Of a stretch of DNA of 21,772 nt, positions 1 to 7,982 are shown in pieces. The notes beneath the pieces were generated by a model. The model saw only the letters and a list, made by a program, of their open reading frames with translations, was not told the DNA's origin and made no database searches. The stretch covers positions 1 to 21,772 of the forward strand of contig CAZCAI010000079.1 in the NCBI GenBank assembly GCA_964496595.1. Direction: 5' to 3'. Origin of the DNA: JAAAOZ01 sp964496595. Lineage in GTDB: Bacteria > Chloroflexota > Anaerolineae > B4-G1 > SLSP01. Numbering within the stretch: position 1 is the first letter of the stretch; each line of letters begins with the position of its first letter. The translations under genes were made by a program, and so were the position numbers.

Positions 1-127
1 CGTGGTTTTTCTTTGACCCAACGGCCCGATGGCCGTGGGAACCGCCGGGGGCCTGGGACAACGCGAAAAAAGTGTTAACCAATTAGTGATCCATCCCGAG
101 TTTGTGTAGGCAAAGCGGGTTTTGATA

Positions 128-1006
128 ATGAACATCCGAGAAATCCAGGCCAAGACCCTGTTGGCGCACATCAAGCAGCCCGATACATGGTTTGGCCTCA
201 AATACAACATGAACCTCTACAGAGGATGTAGTCATCGCTGTATTTATTGCGATAGCCGCAGCGAGTGCTACCAGATCGAAGACTTCGACGGCGAGGTGCT
301 GGTCAAGATCAACGCGCCCGATTTGCTGCGGGATGAGCTGTCGCGCAAGCGGGTCAAGGGGCCGATTGGCGCCGGCTCGATGAACGATCCCTACATGCCG
401 CTGGAGCGCGAGGTGCAATTGATGCGCCGCGCGCTGGAGGTCATCGCGGCGTTTGGCTTCCCTGTGCATGTGCTCACCAAGAGCGATCTGGTGCTGCGGG
501 ATGTGGATCTTCTGGCGGAGATTCAGCGTCGCGCGCGGGCCGCGATCAGCTTCACCATCACCACGGCGGATGACGGATTGGCCGCCAAAGTCGAACCGTA
601 CGCGCCCCGCCCCTCCGCGCGCTTTGCCGCGATGCGCGCCCTGGCCGAGCGCGGCATCCTGACCGGCGTCACGATGATGCCCATCCTCCCCTTCATCGAG
701 GACAACGAGACAAACATCCGCCAAATCGTGACGCAGGCGCACGCGAACGGCGCCGCCTACATCATCCCCTCATTTGGCATGACGCTGCGCGACCGCCAGC
801 GCGCGTACTACTACGAGCAACTGGACAAACATTTCCCCGGCCTCAGAGCGCGCTACGAACGGGCCTGCGGCGAGCGCTACTCCTGCTCGGCGCGCAACGC
901 CGACCGGCTCCGACGACGGTTCCATCAGTTGTGCGAGCAGCACGGCATCGCTCCTCAGATGCCGCCCTATCCCCCACTCGCCGCCTCGCAGATGACGCTG
1001 TTCTAA
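128..1006 (+). CDS. Radical SAM protein, SplB/Rv2578c-like family
   Basis: The protein is 292 residues from ATG 128; an in-frame TTG at 122 would add two residues. The N-terminal segment has the radical SAM cluster motif CX3CX2C in YRGCSHRCIYCDSRSECY (Cys 34, 38 and 41 from the ATG), so it should bind a 4Fe-4S cluster and cleave S-adenosylmethionine. The flanking WFGLKYNMNLYRGC and the downstream GSMNDPYMPLE and VLTKSDLVLRD stretches are typical of the SplB-like (COG1533) group named after Rv2578c. The substrate of that group is not established, and the group name does not mean spore photoproduct lyase activity. I chose the ATG because family members usually begin a few residues before the IREIQAK-type segment. 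No convincing Shine-Dalgarno sequence is visible. The C-terminus ends in a short MTLF tail after a Pro-rich stretch. It stands alone, with 364 bp to the next gene. Family assignment is firm; function is unknown. Confidence 0.9.
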   Translation: MNIREIQAKTLLAHIKQPDTWFGLKYNMNLYRGCSHRCIYCDSRSECYQIEDFDGEVLVKINAPDLLRDELSRKRVKGPIGAGSMNDPYMPLEREVQLMRRALEVIAAFGFPVHVLTKSDLVLRDVDLLAEIQRRARAAISFTITTADDGLAAKVEPYAPRPSARFAAMRALAERGILTGVTMMPILPFIEDNETNIRQIVTQAHANGAAYIIPSFGMTLRDRQRAYYYEQLDKHFPGLRARYERACGERYSCSARNADRLRRRFHQLCEQHGIAPQMPPYPPLAASQMTLF

Positions 1007-1224
1007 TTCGCGATGCGCCCCCTTTTTGGCGCACCCGATCTTTCCCATTCTCGCTCCAAGGAGATCGATAGATCCCCGTTTTGCTTGCATAAGCTAAAAA
1101 CACATTCAAAATATGCCCTAGAGGCGCGAATCTAGCAATCCGCTTAGAGCGAATGGAGTGTAATTACAAAATGGGAAAACCCTATTGGCGCGCCCCCTGC
1201 TATACCCAAACGTTGAAATTCAGT

Positions 1225-1230
1225 TATAAT
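1225..1230 (+). promoter_or_regulatory. Possible -10 element (TATAAT) upstream of MFS gene
   Basis: A perfect TATAAT lies 140 bp upstream of the transporter ATG. No good -35 hexamer sits 16-18 bp upstream (the bases there read ATACCC), and the nearby TTGAAA is only 6 bp away. It is a weak candidate that would give a long leader carrying the heptamer array. Confidence 0.25.
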
Positions 1231-1313
1231 GGGTCTCCATTCGAATTCGCCCTGGGCAAAAATCTTAACGCCAGGACACAGAGCCGCCAAGTTTCAAACT
1301 CTTTGACTTGGGG

Positions 1314-1355
1314 AACTTGCAACTTTTAACTTACAACTGATAACTTTCAACTAAT
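1314..1355. repeat. Degenerate heptanucleotide tandem array, AACTNNN x6
   Basis: Six consecutive 7-bp units begin with AACT: AACTTGC, AACTTTT, AACTTAC, AACTGAT, AACTTTC, AACTAAT. The array ends just before the MFS ribosome binding site. It resembles the short tandemly repeated heptamers seen in intergenic DNA of some bacteria. Its AT-rich, GC-poor composition differs from the flanking genes. A second heptamer tract of different sequence occurs near 7904-7931. Confidence 0.7.
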
Positions 1356-1358
1356 TTT

Positions 1359-1365
1359 AGAAGGA
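1359..1365 (+). promoter_or_regulatory. Ribosome binding site of MFS gene
   Basis: AGAAGGA lies 5 bp before the ATG at 1371. It is the clearest Shine-Dalgarno sequence in the window and fixes this start. Confidence 0.7.
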
Positions 1366-1370
1366 TACCT

Positions 1371-2597
1371 ATGATCCAAAAAAGCTGGACCTATATCAAA
1401 CACTTCTTCCGGCGCGATCCCACCGTGTGGACCACTCACCTGATCCTGTTGACCGCCGCCGTCTTTCTCAACGGCTTTGGCGGGGGGATATTGGGTGGCG
1501 TGCGCACCAACTTCTTCGTCGATACGATGAGCTTGGGCAGCGATCAGGTGCTCTGGCTGGAGGGCATCCGCGAGGTGCCGGGGCTGCTGCTGATGTTCAT
1601 CGCCGCGTTCACGATGCACTGGGCGCTCTCGCGCCGCGCGGCGCTGGCCCTCCTCATTGCGGGGCTGGGCTACGCGCTTTTCGCTACCTCGCAAAGTTAC
1701 GCCGGCCTCCTCTTGATGGTGCTCTTGGCCAGCCTGGGGCTGCATCTGTGGTTCCCACTCTACAAAGCGCTGGGATTATCGCTCAGCCCCAAGGATCGCG
1801 AGGGAGAGGTGATGGGCGGGTTGGCCTCGGCCACCGCACTCGCCGCCATCGCAGGGATGGGAGCGGTGGCACTAATCTCCAACCTGCTGCCGGCGCTCTC
1901 GCTGCGCGCGTACTACGTGCTGGGCGGCGTGATGATCGCCTTGGCGGCGGTGCTCCTGGCGCGCATCCCGACGAGCGTGGGCGCCACCCGCGAGCGTCAA
2001 CCGCGCTTGCTGCTCAAGCGCGAGTATTGGCTTTTTTACGTCTTGACCTTTCTCCAAGGCGCGCGTAAACAGGTGCTCAACACCTTCGGCCTGCTGGTGC
2101 TGGTGGATCGGTACGGCCTGCACGTTTCGCAGATCAGCCTGATCCTCGTCAGCAGTGGCGTAGTGAACTTCATCGGCGCGCCTTATTTGGGCCGGCTGCT
2201 GGATCGCTGGGGCGAGCGCTACGTGACGGCGGCCGGCTACGGGCTATTGACGCTCTGTTGCATCGGCTTCGCGACGCTCTCTCAAGTGTGGATTCTGATG
2301 GCGCTGCTGTTGCTCATTAAACTGCTGGTGACGCTGGATATCGGCATCGATACCTATGTTTACCGCCGGGCGCCGGCCGACGAGTTGACGCCCACGCTTT
2401 CGGCGGGGATCAGCATCAACCACGTCACTTCGGTGGCGATGCCGCTCATCGCGGGCGCATTGATGCCCTGGATTGGCTATGACGGGGTTTTTTGGGGTAC
2501 GGCGGGGTTCATTTTTCTCTCGGCGCCCTTTGCCCTGGCGATGCAAATGGATCGCGCGCCCCGGATCGCTGCCCAAGAGGCGGTCGGGTGTGGCTGA
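1371..2597 (+). CDS. Major facilitator superfamily (MFS) transporter
   Basis: This is a 408-residue integral membrane protein, the usual MFS length. About 11-12 hydrophobic segments can be read, beginning at roughly residues 23-43, 60-82, 89-106 and 110-130. A charged central loop at about residues 200-220 (TSVGATRERQPRLLLKREYW) separates the two six-helix halves. The second half carries an MFS motif-A-like loop, GRLLDRWGER (residues 274-283). Transport substrate and direction cannot be read from the sequence; an MFS fold with few charged membrane residues would fit drug, sugar or metabolite carriers. The start is supported by AGAAGGA 5 bp upstream. The gene is isolated: 364 bp follow the radical SAM stop, and it converges on the DUF2227 gene with 59 bp between stops. 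Confidence is high for the superfamily, none for the substrate. Confidence 0.9.
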   Translation: MIQKSWTYIKHFFRRDPTVWTTHLILLTAAVFLNGFGGGILGGVRTNFFVDTMSLGSDQVLWLEGIREVPGLLLMFIAAFTMHWALSRRAALALLIAGLGYALFATSQSYAGLLLMVLLASLGLHLWFPLYKALGLSLSPKDREGEVMGGLASATALAAIAGMGAVALISNLLPALSLRAYYVLGGVMIALAAVLLARIPTSVGATRERQPRLLLKREYWLFYVLTFLQGARKQVLNTFGLLVLVDRYGLHVSQISLILVSSGVVNFIGAPYLGRLLDRWGERYVTAAGYGLLTLCCIGFATLSQVWILMALLLLIKLLVTLDIGIDTYVYRRAPADELTPTLSAGISINHVTSVAMPLIAGALMPWIGYDGVFWGTAGFIFLSAPFALAMQMDRAPRIAAQEAVGCG

Positions 2598-2656
2598 TGG
2601 CGGGGGCTTCTGGCCCGGCGCCTGGAGAAAAGCGATGACACATTGGGGGCAAGGTC

Positions 2657-3142
2657 TCACCAATGCAGCGGGCAGCCATCCATCAGCCAGTGGAAGCTGT
2701 CGGAGACCAGAAGGCCGAGCACACCGAAGATGAGCATCTCAGAGGGCGGGAGAGCAGGCAATGCGGGTTGGCGCATCAAATGCCACAGGCCGTAGGCGAA
2801 TCCGCCCAAGTAGAGCAGCCGCCCGGCGGCGCCGATAATCGGCAGGTGGCTGAGGGCGTTGCGATGGGGCAGCAGGCGAGCGTAGAGATCCCAGATCGCC
2901 AGCCAGAACCAGCCGATGATGGGCAGCCACCGGACGACGAGCCACTCGGATTTGGTCATCGTGAGCATATCCAAATCAGGGGTGAGCAGGATGCCGGCCA
3001 GGCAGCCGGCGCTCGCGCTCAGGCCGGCGCGCAGCGCCACAGCCAGCGACGCGCCTTCTCCATAGAGAATCAACCCGATCCCCAGCCCCAGGGGCGCGGA
3101 GACCACCGTTGAGGCCAGATTATGCTCTCTGCCAGACGCCAT
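2657..3142 (-). CDS. DUF2227-type membrane metal-binding protein
   Basis: The 161-residue protein has about four hydrophobic stretches (roughly residues 14-50, 70-90, 101-122 and 136-150). Conserved polar residues fit the DUF2227 family, annotated as uncharacterised metal-binding membrane proteins and common in cyanobacteria, related to YdjM-like membrane hydrolases. Visible motifs are the N-terminal MASGREH (His7), TPDLD (Asp56 and Asp58), LPHRNALSH (His93, His99) and SDSFHW (Asp148, His151). These His/Asp residues are the likely metal ligands, placed by analogy. No substrate is known. On its strand an AAGGA-like sequence precedes the ATG by about 10 bp. It converges with the MFS gene and diverges from the hydrolase gene, so it is probably transcribed alone. 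The family call rests on motif memory and not on an alignment. Confidence 0.8.
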   Translation of the reverse strand: MASGREHNLASTVVSAPLGLGIGLILYGEGASLAVALRAGLSASAGCLAGILLTPDLDMLTMTKSEWLVVRWLPIIGWFWLAIWDLYARLLPHRNALSHLPIIGAAGRLLYLGGFAYGLWHLMRQPALPALPPSEMLIFGVLGLLVSDSFHWLMDGCPLHW

Positions 3143-3210
3143 CCCTAGAACGTCCTTCCAGATGTATCACACCTGATCATCGCGCTCATCCCACCTCCAA
3201 CGTCCAGACT

Positions 3211-3238
3211 ATTCTACCCGGCCTGGCGCTAAAGTCAC
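3211..3238 (-). promoter_or_regulatory. Candidate sigma70-type promoter for the DUF2227 gene
   Basis: On the minus strand, GTGACT (3238-3233) and TAGAAT (3216-3211) are separated by 16 bp and lie about 70 bp upstream of the DUF2227 ATG. Matches to consensus are 4/6 and 5/6. This is a plausible but unproven promoter in the 139-bp divergent gap. Confidence 0.3.
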
Positions 3239-3281
3239 GACCCGAATAGCAAGGAGCCGACAAGGAGATCCGATAAACCGA

Positions 3282-4067
3282 TTGCGAACCTATGGACAAC
3301 CGCCCTTCGAGGTCGCCGTGATTCACGGCGGGCCAGGCGCGGGCGGCGAGATGGCGCCCGTCGCGCGCGAGTTGGCGCCTGCGTGGGGCATCCTGGAGCC
3401 GATCCAGACCGCCGCCACGCTCAAAGATCAGATCGAGGAGCTGCGCCTGGCGCTGCACGCCCACGCCGAACCGCCCGTCGCCTTGATCGGGTATTCGTGG
3501 GGCGCGTGGCTAAGCTGGATGGTCGCCGCGCGCTACCCCACCCTGGTCAAGAAGCTGATTCTGGTGAGCAGCGGGCCTTTCGAGGCGCAGTACGTAGCCC
3601 AACTGCACGCCACGCGGATGGCGCGTCTCAGCGAGGGGGAGCGGGCGACCTTCAAGCGCGTCATCGCGGCGTTGGGCGATCCCGCCGCCGAGGATAAGGA
3701 CGCACTGCTCACGCAGTTGGGCGCACTGGCCGCCAGGAGCGATAGCTACGATCCGCTGGATGACGCCCCCGACGCCGCCGACCGGATCGGGCCGCGCGGC
3801 GATCTCTTCCAGGCGGTGTGGGAGGAGGCCGCGCGCCGGCGCGAGAGCGGGGAGCTGCTCGCGCTCGCCGAGCGCATCCAATGCCCCGTCACCGTCATCC
3901 ACGGCGACTACGACCCCCACCCGGCGGCGGGCGTGCGAGAGCCGCTGGCGAACGCGCTCGCCGATTTCAGCTTCGTGCTGCTGCCCAGGTGCGGGCACAC
4001 GCCGTGGATCGAGCGCCATGCCCGCGCGGCGTTCTATCAAGCGCTGCGGGCGGCCCTTCGGAAATAG
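3282..4067 (+). CDS. Alpha/beta hydrolase fold protein
   Basis: This is a 261-residue single-domain cytosolic protein; no signal peptide is visible. It has the complete alpha/beta hydrolase signature: an oxyanion-type HGGPG loop at residues 15-19, the nucleophile elbow GYSWG with Ser72, an acid in HGDYDPHP (Asp211 most likely), and the catalytic His239 in RCGHTPW. The HGGPG loop recalls prolyl aminopeptidase-like and other small-substrate members, but the substrate cannot be assigned. The first usable start is TTG 3282, with AAGGAG (3262-3267) 14 bp upstream, which is longer than usual. The codon 5 bp after that AAGGAG is an in-frame ATA (3273), so the true start is uncertain by three residues. 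The gene is followed by strong hairpins and converges on the histidine kinase gene, so it is likely monocistronic. Confidence 0.85.
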   Translation: MRTYGQPPFEVAVIHGGPGAGGEMAPVARELAPAWGILEPIQTAATLKDQIEELRLALHAHAEPPVALIGYSWGAWLSWMVAARYPTLVKKLILVSSGPFEAQYVAQLHATRMARLSEGERATFKRVIAALGDPAAEDKDALLTQLGALAARSDSYDPLDDAPDAADRIGPRGDLFQAVWEEAARRRESGELLALAERIQCPVTVIHGDYDPHPAAGVREPLANALADFSFVLLPRCGHTPWIERHARAAFYQALRAALRK

Positions 4068-4071
4068 ACCC

Positions 4072-4093
4072 GAAGGGTTTTCGGTAACCCTTC
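4072..4093 (+). terminator. Perfect 8-bp hairpin directly after the hydrolase stop
   Basis: GAAGGGTT (4072-4079) pairs perfectly with AACCCTTC (4086-4093) around a six-base TTCGGT loop, starting 5 bp after the hydrolase stop codon. It has no T-run, so it may protect the mRNA 3' end or act together with the next hairpin. Confidence 0.5.
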
Positions 4094-4103
4094 AAGTCTA
4101 AAG

Positions 4104-4145
4104 CACATCAGGCCTGCGAGGGGATTCGCAAGCCCGATGTGTTTT
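4104..4145. terminator. Probable bidirectional rho-independent terminator
   Basis: The stem CACATC / GATGTG (4104-4109 with 4136-4141) continues inward through GGC/GCC and TGCGA/TCGCA with two single mismatches and a six-base loop. On the plus strand TTTT follows (4142-4145); on the minus strand the stem is followed by CTTTAGA. It lies between the convergent hydrolase and histidine kinase stops and probably ends both transcripts. Confidence 0.6.
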
Positions 4146-4160
4146 ACCTTCCCGGAAGGT

Positions 4161-7100
4161 TCAGGAGCGCTCGCGCAGCGCTCGCGCTAACATCTCCGCC
4201 AGTTGATCCAAATCCGGGGGCTTGCGGAGCCACCCGACCAGGCCTTGCGCCTCCAGATCCGCCAACTTTTGGGCCATCGGATGGCCGGTCAAGATGGTCA
4301 GCGGGATTGGCAATCCACGCCGCTTCAATTCGCGCAACAGCACTTGCCCGCCGATCTCCGGCATAACCAGATCGCTCAGGATCAGATCGATGTGGGGGGC
4401 GTGATCGTCCAAAATCGCCAGCGCCGCCCGGCCATCGCGGGCGGTCAGCGCGCGATAGTTGAGGGATTCGACCGCTCCGACCAGCGCCTCACGCATCGCC
4501 GCATCGTCCTCCACGATCAAGATGGTCTCTTGATGGCCGACTATCAGATCGGAGGCCGACATACCCTCCTCCAATCGTGGCGCGATCGGCACAGCGGGCA
4601 GGTAAATCGTAAATGTCGTGCCTTCATCTATCTCGGACGCCACCTTGATTTCGCCGCCATGCAGCCTGACGATGCCATGCACCTGCGCTAATCCCAATCC
4701 AGAACCTTCGCCGGGGTTCTTTGTCGTGAAGAACGGCTCGAAGATGTGCGGGAGCGCTGCGGGCGGGATGCCCACGCCGGTATCGGAGACGCTTATCTTA
4801 ATCCACGAGCCGTTATCCATCTCGGGGAACGGCGCCGACGCGCGATCGGTGACCTCGAAGCCCGCGAGGGCGATGCGAAGCTGACCACCGTGCGGCATCG
4901 CATCGCGCGCGTTGAGGACCAGGTTCATAATCGCCTGCTGAATCCGCGTGGGGTCCGCGTTGATGACGTAATCGGTCGCCTCGTAATCCAAACTGATCCT
5001 GATGTTCTCCGGGATGGTACGGCGCAGGAGCTTCACCTGCTCCTTGAGGAACGACGTCAGCGCCATCGGCTGGCGTTTGAGCGCCGTCCGCCGGCTAAAG
5101 TCCAAGATCTGCTGAATGAGATCGGTCGCCCGCTCCGCCTGTTCGACGATGGTGCGCAGATGGTCTCGGAGTTTAGGAGGCAAATCAGGGTGACGCAGAT
5201 CCATTTGGGTATAGAGGACGATAACGGCCATCAGGTTGTTGAAGTCGTGGGCAATGCCGGCGGCCAGTTGCCCAACCGCCGCCAATCGCTCCTGCTGCTG
5301 GATGCGCGTGCGCCGCTCGCGCTCCTGCGTCACATCGCGGATGACGAATACCCACTTTTCCTCCGGCGTCCCGCTGCTCATCGGGCGCGAGAGCGTCTCG
5401 AAGATGCGCTGCTCGCCATCGTCCTCGTATCTGACCTCGTGCCACATCCCATGCCGGGGCGGCGAGGTCAGCAACTCCGGCAGAGTGCGGTCGCCCAACT
5501 GGGTGAGGGTGTCGCCCACACCGGCAGCGGCCAGGAGCGCCAGGTGCCGCTCGGCGGCGGGATTGATCAACACGACGCGATTCTCTTCATCCAGAGAGAA
5601 GACGCCCTCCGGCACTGTCTCGATGATCTGCTGGATTCTACGGACTTGCGCGCGATTTCGGGCCAGCAGTTGCTCCCGTTCCTCCTCGGCCTGCTTGCGG
5701 TCGGTGATGTCCATAATGCTGATCAGGACGCTGTTGAATTTCTCCGGCATCTCTGGGATGGTCATCGTCAAGATGACGTTGAGGCGCTCGCCCTCCAACG
5801 TGCGGTTGATCGTCTCGCCCTGGAAGTGCGTCTGGCCGGCCGCGATGGCTAAGATCTCTTCGCGGAGGATTTTGGCCGTCTCCGGCACGAAAATACGACC
5901 CAAATTGCCCAATATCTCCGCTTTATCCTGAGCGCCGAACATCCTGACCGTGGTCTGGTTGACGTCCACCACCTCGATCATCCGCGCGGCCTGCGCGATG
6001 AACTCCGGGTGCGCGTCTAAGTAGCCGGCCATATCCGTGACGCCTTGGGCGTGAAGCTGATCGATGGCGGCCTTGATGCCGGAAAAATCCTCCTCCCAGA
6101 GCGAGACCGCCGCCGTCTCGAAGATCGTCCGGTAACGCGCTTCGCTCGCGCGCAGCGCCTCTTCCATCCGCTTACGCTCGGTGATATCGCGCCCCAGCAC
6201 AATCAGACCCTTGCGGCGGCCATCCGCGTGGAAGAGCGACACTTTGATCACGTCAAAAATCTTGCTACCCCCCTCTGCCAGCGGGATTGTTTCCTCGCCC
6301 CGGCTGATTTTTTCTTGCTGCCACGCGATCTCATCCGTCTGCTCGCAGGTCAAAAAGGCCTCGCGATAGAAGGGCAAGGTATACTCCGCCAGTTCAGAAT
6401 CGCGCTTCCCTTTGTAATCTACACCGTCCAGATGGAAAAGCTCCAGATCAGCCTGATTGGCCTCGAGCCAGCGTCCCGCGCCATCTTTGAAGCAGATAAT
6501 ATCCGGCGAGGCCTGGATCAACATCTTGAGCCGCGCTTCACTTTCGCGGAGCGCCTCTTCCATCCACTTGCGCTCGGTGATGTCGGTCGCGATCCCACAG
6601 AGGGCCACCGGCTCTCCATCATCATTGAAGATGGTCTGGGTGCGCACATCCAATACGATAGGCTCGCCGTCAGCGTCATAATTGATGACTTCGCCGCGCC
6701 ACTCCCCTTGCGCCAAGGTCTTTTCGAGGATCTCCTGCTGTGTCGCCCCTTGGCGGGGATCTTCACCGAAACTTTCGATATGATCGCCTAAAAGGTTCTC
6801 GCGAGATCGCTTTAATGTCTGCACCTCCGCTTGATTGACGTAGGTGACCTTCCCGTCAAGATCGGTGATCGTCACCATATCCTGAATCTGATCCAGCACG
6901 AGGCTTTGGAGCGAGAGCCGTTTCTCGCTCTCACGCCGCGCCTCTTCGGCCTGCTGGCGCTGGATGATCAAGGAGAGATGACTGGTCAAGGTCTCGATGG
7001 CCGAACGATAGCGGATCTCCGCGCCTCGGGTCAAAATGATCACACCGCCGTAGGGCTGGTCATCCAGTGCGAAGCCCACCGTATAGACCGCATCGATGCC

Positions 7101-7883
7101 TAAGAGACGCATCGCTTTCCGACCTACTGCACGGGGGAGTTTTCCGGCCAATAACGTGACGAGGCCCTCCGGGAGGCGTTCCAACCGACCGGTGGTGTAA
7201 AACCGCGCCGGCTCTCCCACCTCATCGCGTCGGAACTTCAATTTTTGGGGATTGATCTGTAAGCCCGCTATGACGTGCTCGAACGCAGGTTGATCGATTT
7301 CCATCGTCCGCAATCGAATCGCATCCAGTTTTCTATCATAGAGAGCGACAAAGACGTAGGTTTCTGGATTGACGCTATGCACGCGCCGGGCGATGAGATC
7401 ACAGAGCGCATCGATGCCCTGCGTTCGGCTGGCCTCGATGATGGTCTCGTTGATAAACTGGAGTTCGCGGATGTATTCTTGCCGCTCTTCATCGGCGCGC
7501 CGTTGATGCGCGCGCTCCCCGGCCTGGCGCGTCGCCCGCTCGATGGCCGAGGGCAGCCGGTCGAGGTCGTGGATGAGCAGGTAATCGGCCGCGCCGTGGG
7601 TCAGCGCCTCGATGACGACGGTTTCGCCCCGTGGCTCAGAGACGACGATGATGGGCAGATCGGGACATTGCTCGCGGGCCATCCTCAGCGCCGCGAGACC
7701 CTCGTAGCCGGCCACATCATAGCCGACGAGGAGGAGATCGTAGGATGTATCACGCAACGCGCGCCGCCATGCGCGCGCCGAAGAGACGGTATTCAAGGTG
7801 ATCGCCTCATCCTTGAGGCGCGCGGAGATTTTTGTGATATGGTCAGGATTATCTTCCAAGTAAAGTATCGAGAGAGAGGTCAT
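4161..7883 (-). CDS. Soluble hybrid histidine kinase: pseudo-REC, GAF, 4 PAS, HisKA, HATPase, REC
   Basis: The 1240-residue protein has no membrane segment, so it should sense cytosolic signals. Order: receiver-like domain (residues 5-120), GAF-like domain (about 140-312), and four PAS domains (about 325-437, 450-568, 580-728, 745-850), the first three ending in DITERK/DITDRK-type linkers. Then come HisKA with the H-box AAGIAHDFNN (His879) and an HATPase domain with N-box NLVLNARDAM, DTGVGIP, and GSGLGL. A C-terminal receiver carries LILSDLVMP (Asp1171), Thr1199 and Lys1221. His879 should autophosphorylate and pass phosphate to Asp1171; no HPt domain is seen. The first receiver lacks the acceptor: Gly54 stands where Asp is expected and Ile104 where Lys is expected. 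The start ATG has GGAG 8 bp upstream. It is the last gene of a probable three-gene minus-strand operon. The signal and output are unknown. Confidence 0.93.
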   Translation of the reverse strand: MTSLSILYLEDNPDHITKISARLKDEAITLNTVSSARAWRRALRDTSYDLLLVGYDVAGYEGLAALRMAREQCPDLPIIVVSEPRGETVVIEALTHGAADYLLIHDLDRLPSAIERATRQAGERAHQRRADEERQEYIRELQFINETIIEASRTQGIDALCDLIARRVHSVNPETYVFVALYDRKLDAIRLRTMEIDQPAFEHVIAGLQINPQKLKFRRDEVGEPARFYTTGRLERLPEGLVTLLAGKLPRAVGRKAMRLLGIDAVYTVGFALDDQPYGGVIILTRGAEIRYRSAIETLTSHLSLIIQRQQAEEARRESEKRLSLQSLVLDQIQDMVTITDLDGKVTYVNQAEVQTLKRSRENLLGDHIESFGEDPRQGATQQEILEKTLAQGEWRGEVINYDADGEPIVLDVRTQTIFNDDGEPVALCGIATDITERKWMEEALRESEARLKMLIQASPDIICFKDGAGRWLEANQADLELFHLDGVDYKGKRDSELAEYTLPFYREAFLTCEQTDEIAWQQEKISRGEETIPLAEGGSKIFDVIKVSLFHADGRRKGLIVLGRDITERKRMEEALRASEARYRTIFETAAVSLWEEDFSGIKAAIDQLHAQGVTDMAGYLDAHPEFIAQAARMIEVVDVNQTTVRMFGAQDKAEILGNLGRIFVPETAKILREEILAIAAGQTHFQGETINRTLEGERLNVILTMTIPEMPEKFNSVLISIMDITDRKQAEEEREQLLARNRAQVRRIQQIIETVPEGVFSLDEENRVVLINPAAERHLALLAAAGVGDTLTQLGDRTLPELLTSPPRHGMWHEVRYEDDGEQRIFETLSRPMSSGTPEEKWVFVIRDVTQERERRTRIQQQERLAAVGQLAAGIAHDFNNLMAVIVLYTQMDLRHPDLPPKLRDHLRTIVEQAERATDLIQQILDFSRRTALKRQPMALTSFLKEQVKLLRRTIPENIRISLDYEATDYVINADPTRIQQAIMNLVLNARDAMPHGGQLRIALAGFEVTDRASAPFPEMDNGSWIKISVSDTGVGIPPAALPHIFEPFFTTKNPGEGSGLGLAQVHGIVRLHGGEIKVASEIDEGTTFTIYLPAVPIAPRLEEGMSASDLIVGHQETILIVEDDAAMREALVGAVESLNYRALTARDGRAALAILDDHAPHIDLILSDLVMPEIGGQVLLRELKRRGLPIPLTILTGHPMAQKLADLEAQGLVGWLRKPPDLDQLAEMLARALRERS

Positions 7884-7891
7884 GTATTACG

Positions 7892-7895
7892 CTCC
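7892..7895 (-). promoter_or_regulatory. Ribosome binding site of the histidine kinase gene
   Basis: On the minus strand GGAG precedes the ATG at 7883 by 8 bp, supporting that start. Confidence 0.5.
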
Positions 7896-7903
7896 ATATT
7901 GCC

Positions 7904-7982
7904 AATTGCGAATTGCGAATTTAGAATTTTAAATCTTTACTCAATAGCATTATTCACTATTCGCAATTCTAAATGTAGAATT
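7904..7982. repeat. AT-rich heptamer tract and inverted repeats between cyclase and kinase genes
   Basis: Heptamers AATTGCG, AATTGCG, AATTTAG and AATTTTA run from 7904 to 7931. AATTGCGAAT (7911-7920) and TTAGAATT (7921-7928) recur as inverted copies at 7959-7968 and 7965-7972. A perfect 7-bp hairpin, AATTCTA (7965-7971) with TAGAATT (7976-7982), overlaps the first base of the cyclase stop codon. The element fills most of the 97-bp gap inside the presumed operon. It could affect read-through or mRNA stability; I see no convincing promoter pair in it. Confidence 0.6.

Larger units (their letters stand above)
1007..1370. other. Gene-free leader region between radical SAM gene and MFS gene
   Basis: This 364-bp stretch is clearly more AT-rich than the genes around it and holds no plausible ORF. 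Visible in it are a short hairpin just after the radical SAM stop (TGCGCC 1014-1019 pairing with GGCGCA 1028-1033, no following T-run), a TATAAT hexamer at 1225-1230, a degenerate heptamer array at 1314-1355, and a good ribosome binding site for the transporter. Bases 1031-1220 show nothing I can assign. Confidence 0.7.

Noticed and set aside
128..1006. Spore photoproduct lyase
   Set aside because: Only the radical SAM cluster motif and broad SplB-like similarity are shared; family features point to the Rv2578c-like group of unknown function.
1213..1230. TTGAAA plus TATAAT as a promoter pair
   Set aside because: The two hexamers are only 6 bp apart, far from the 16-18 bp needed.
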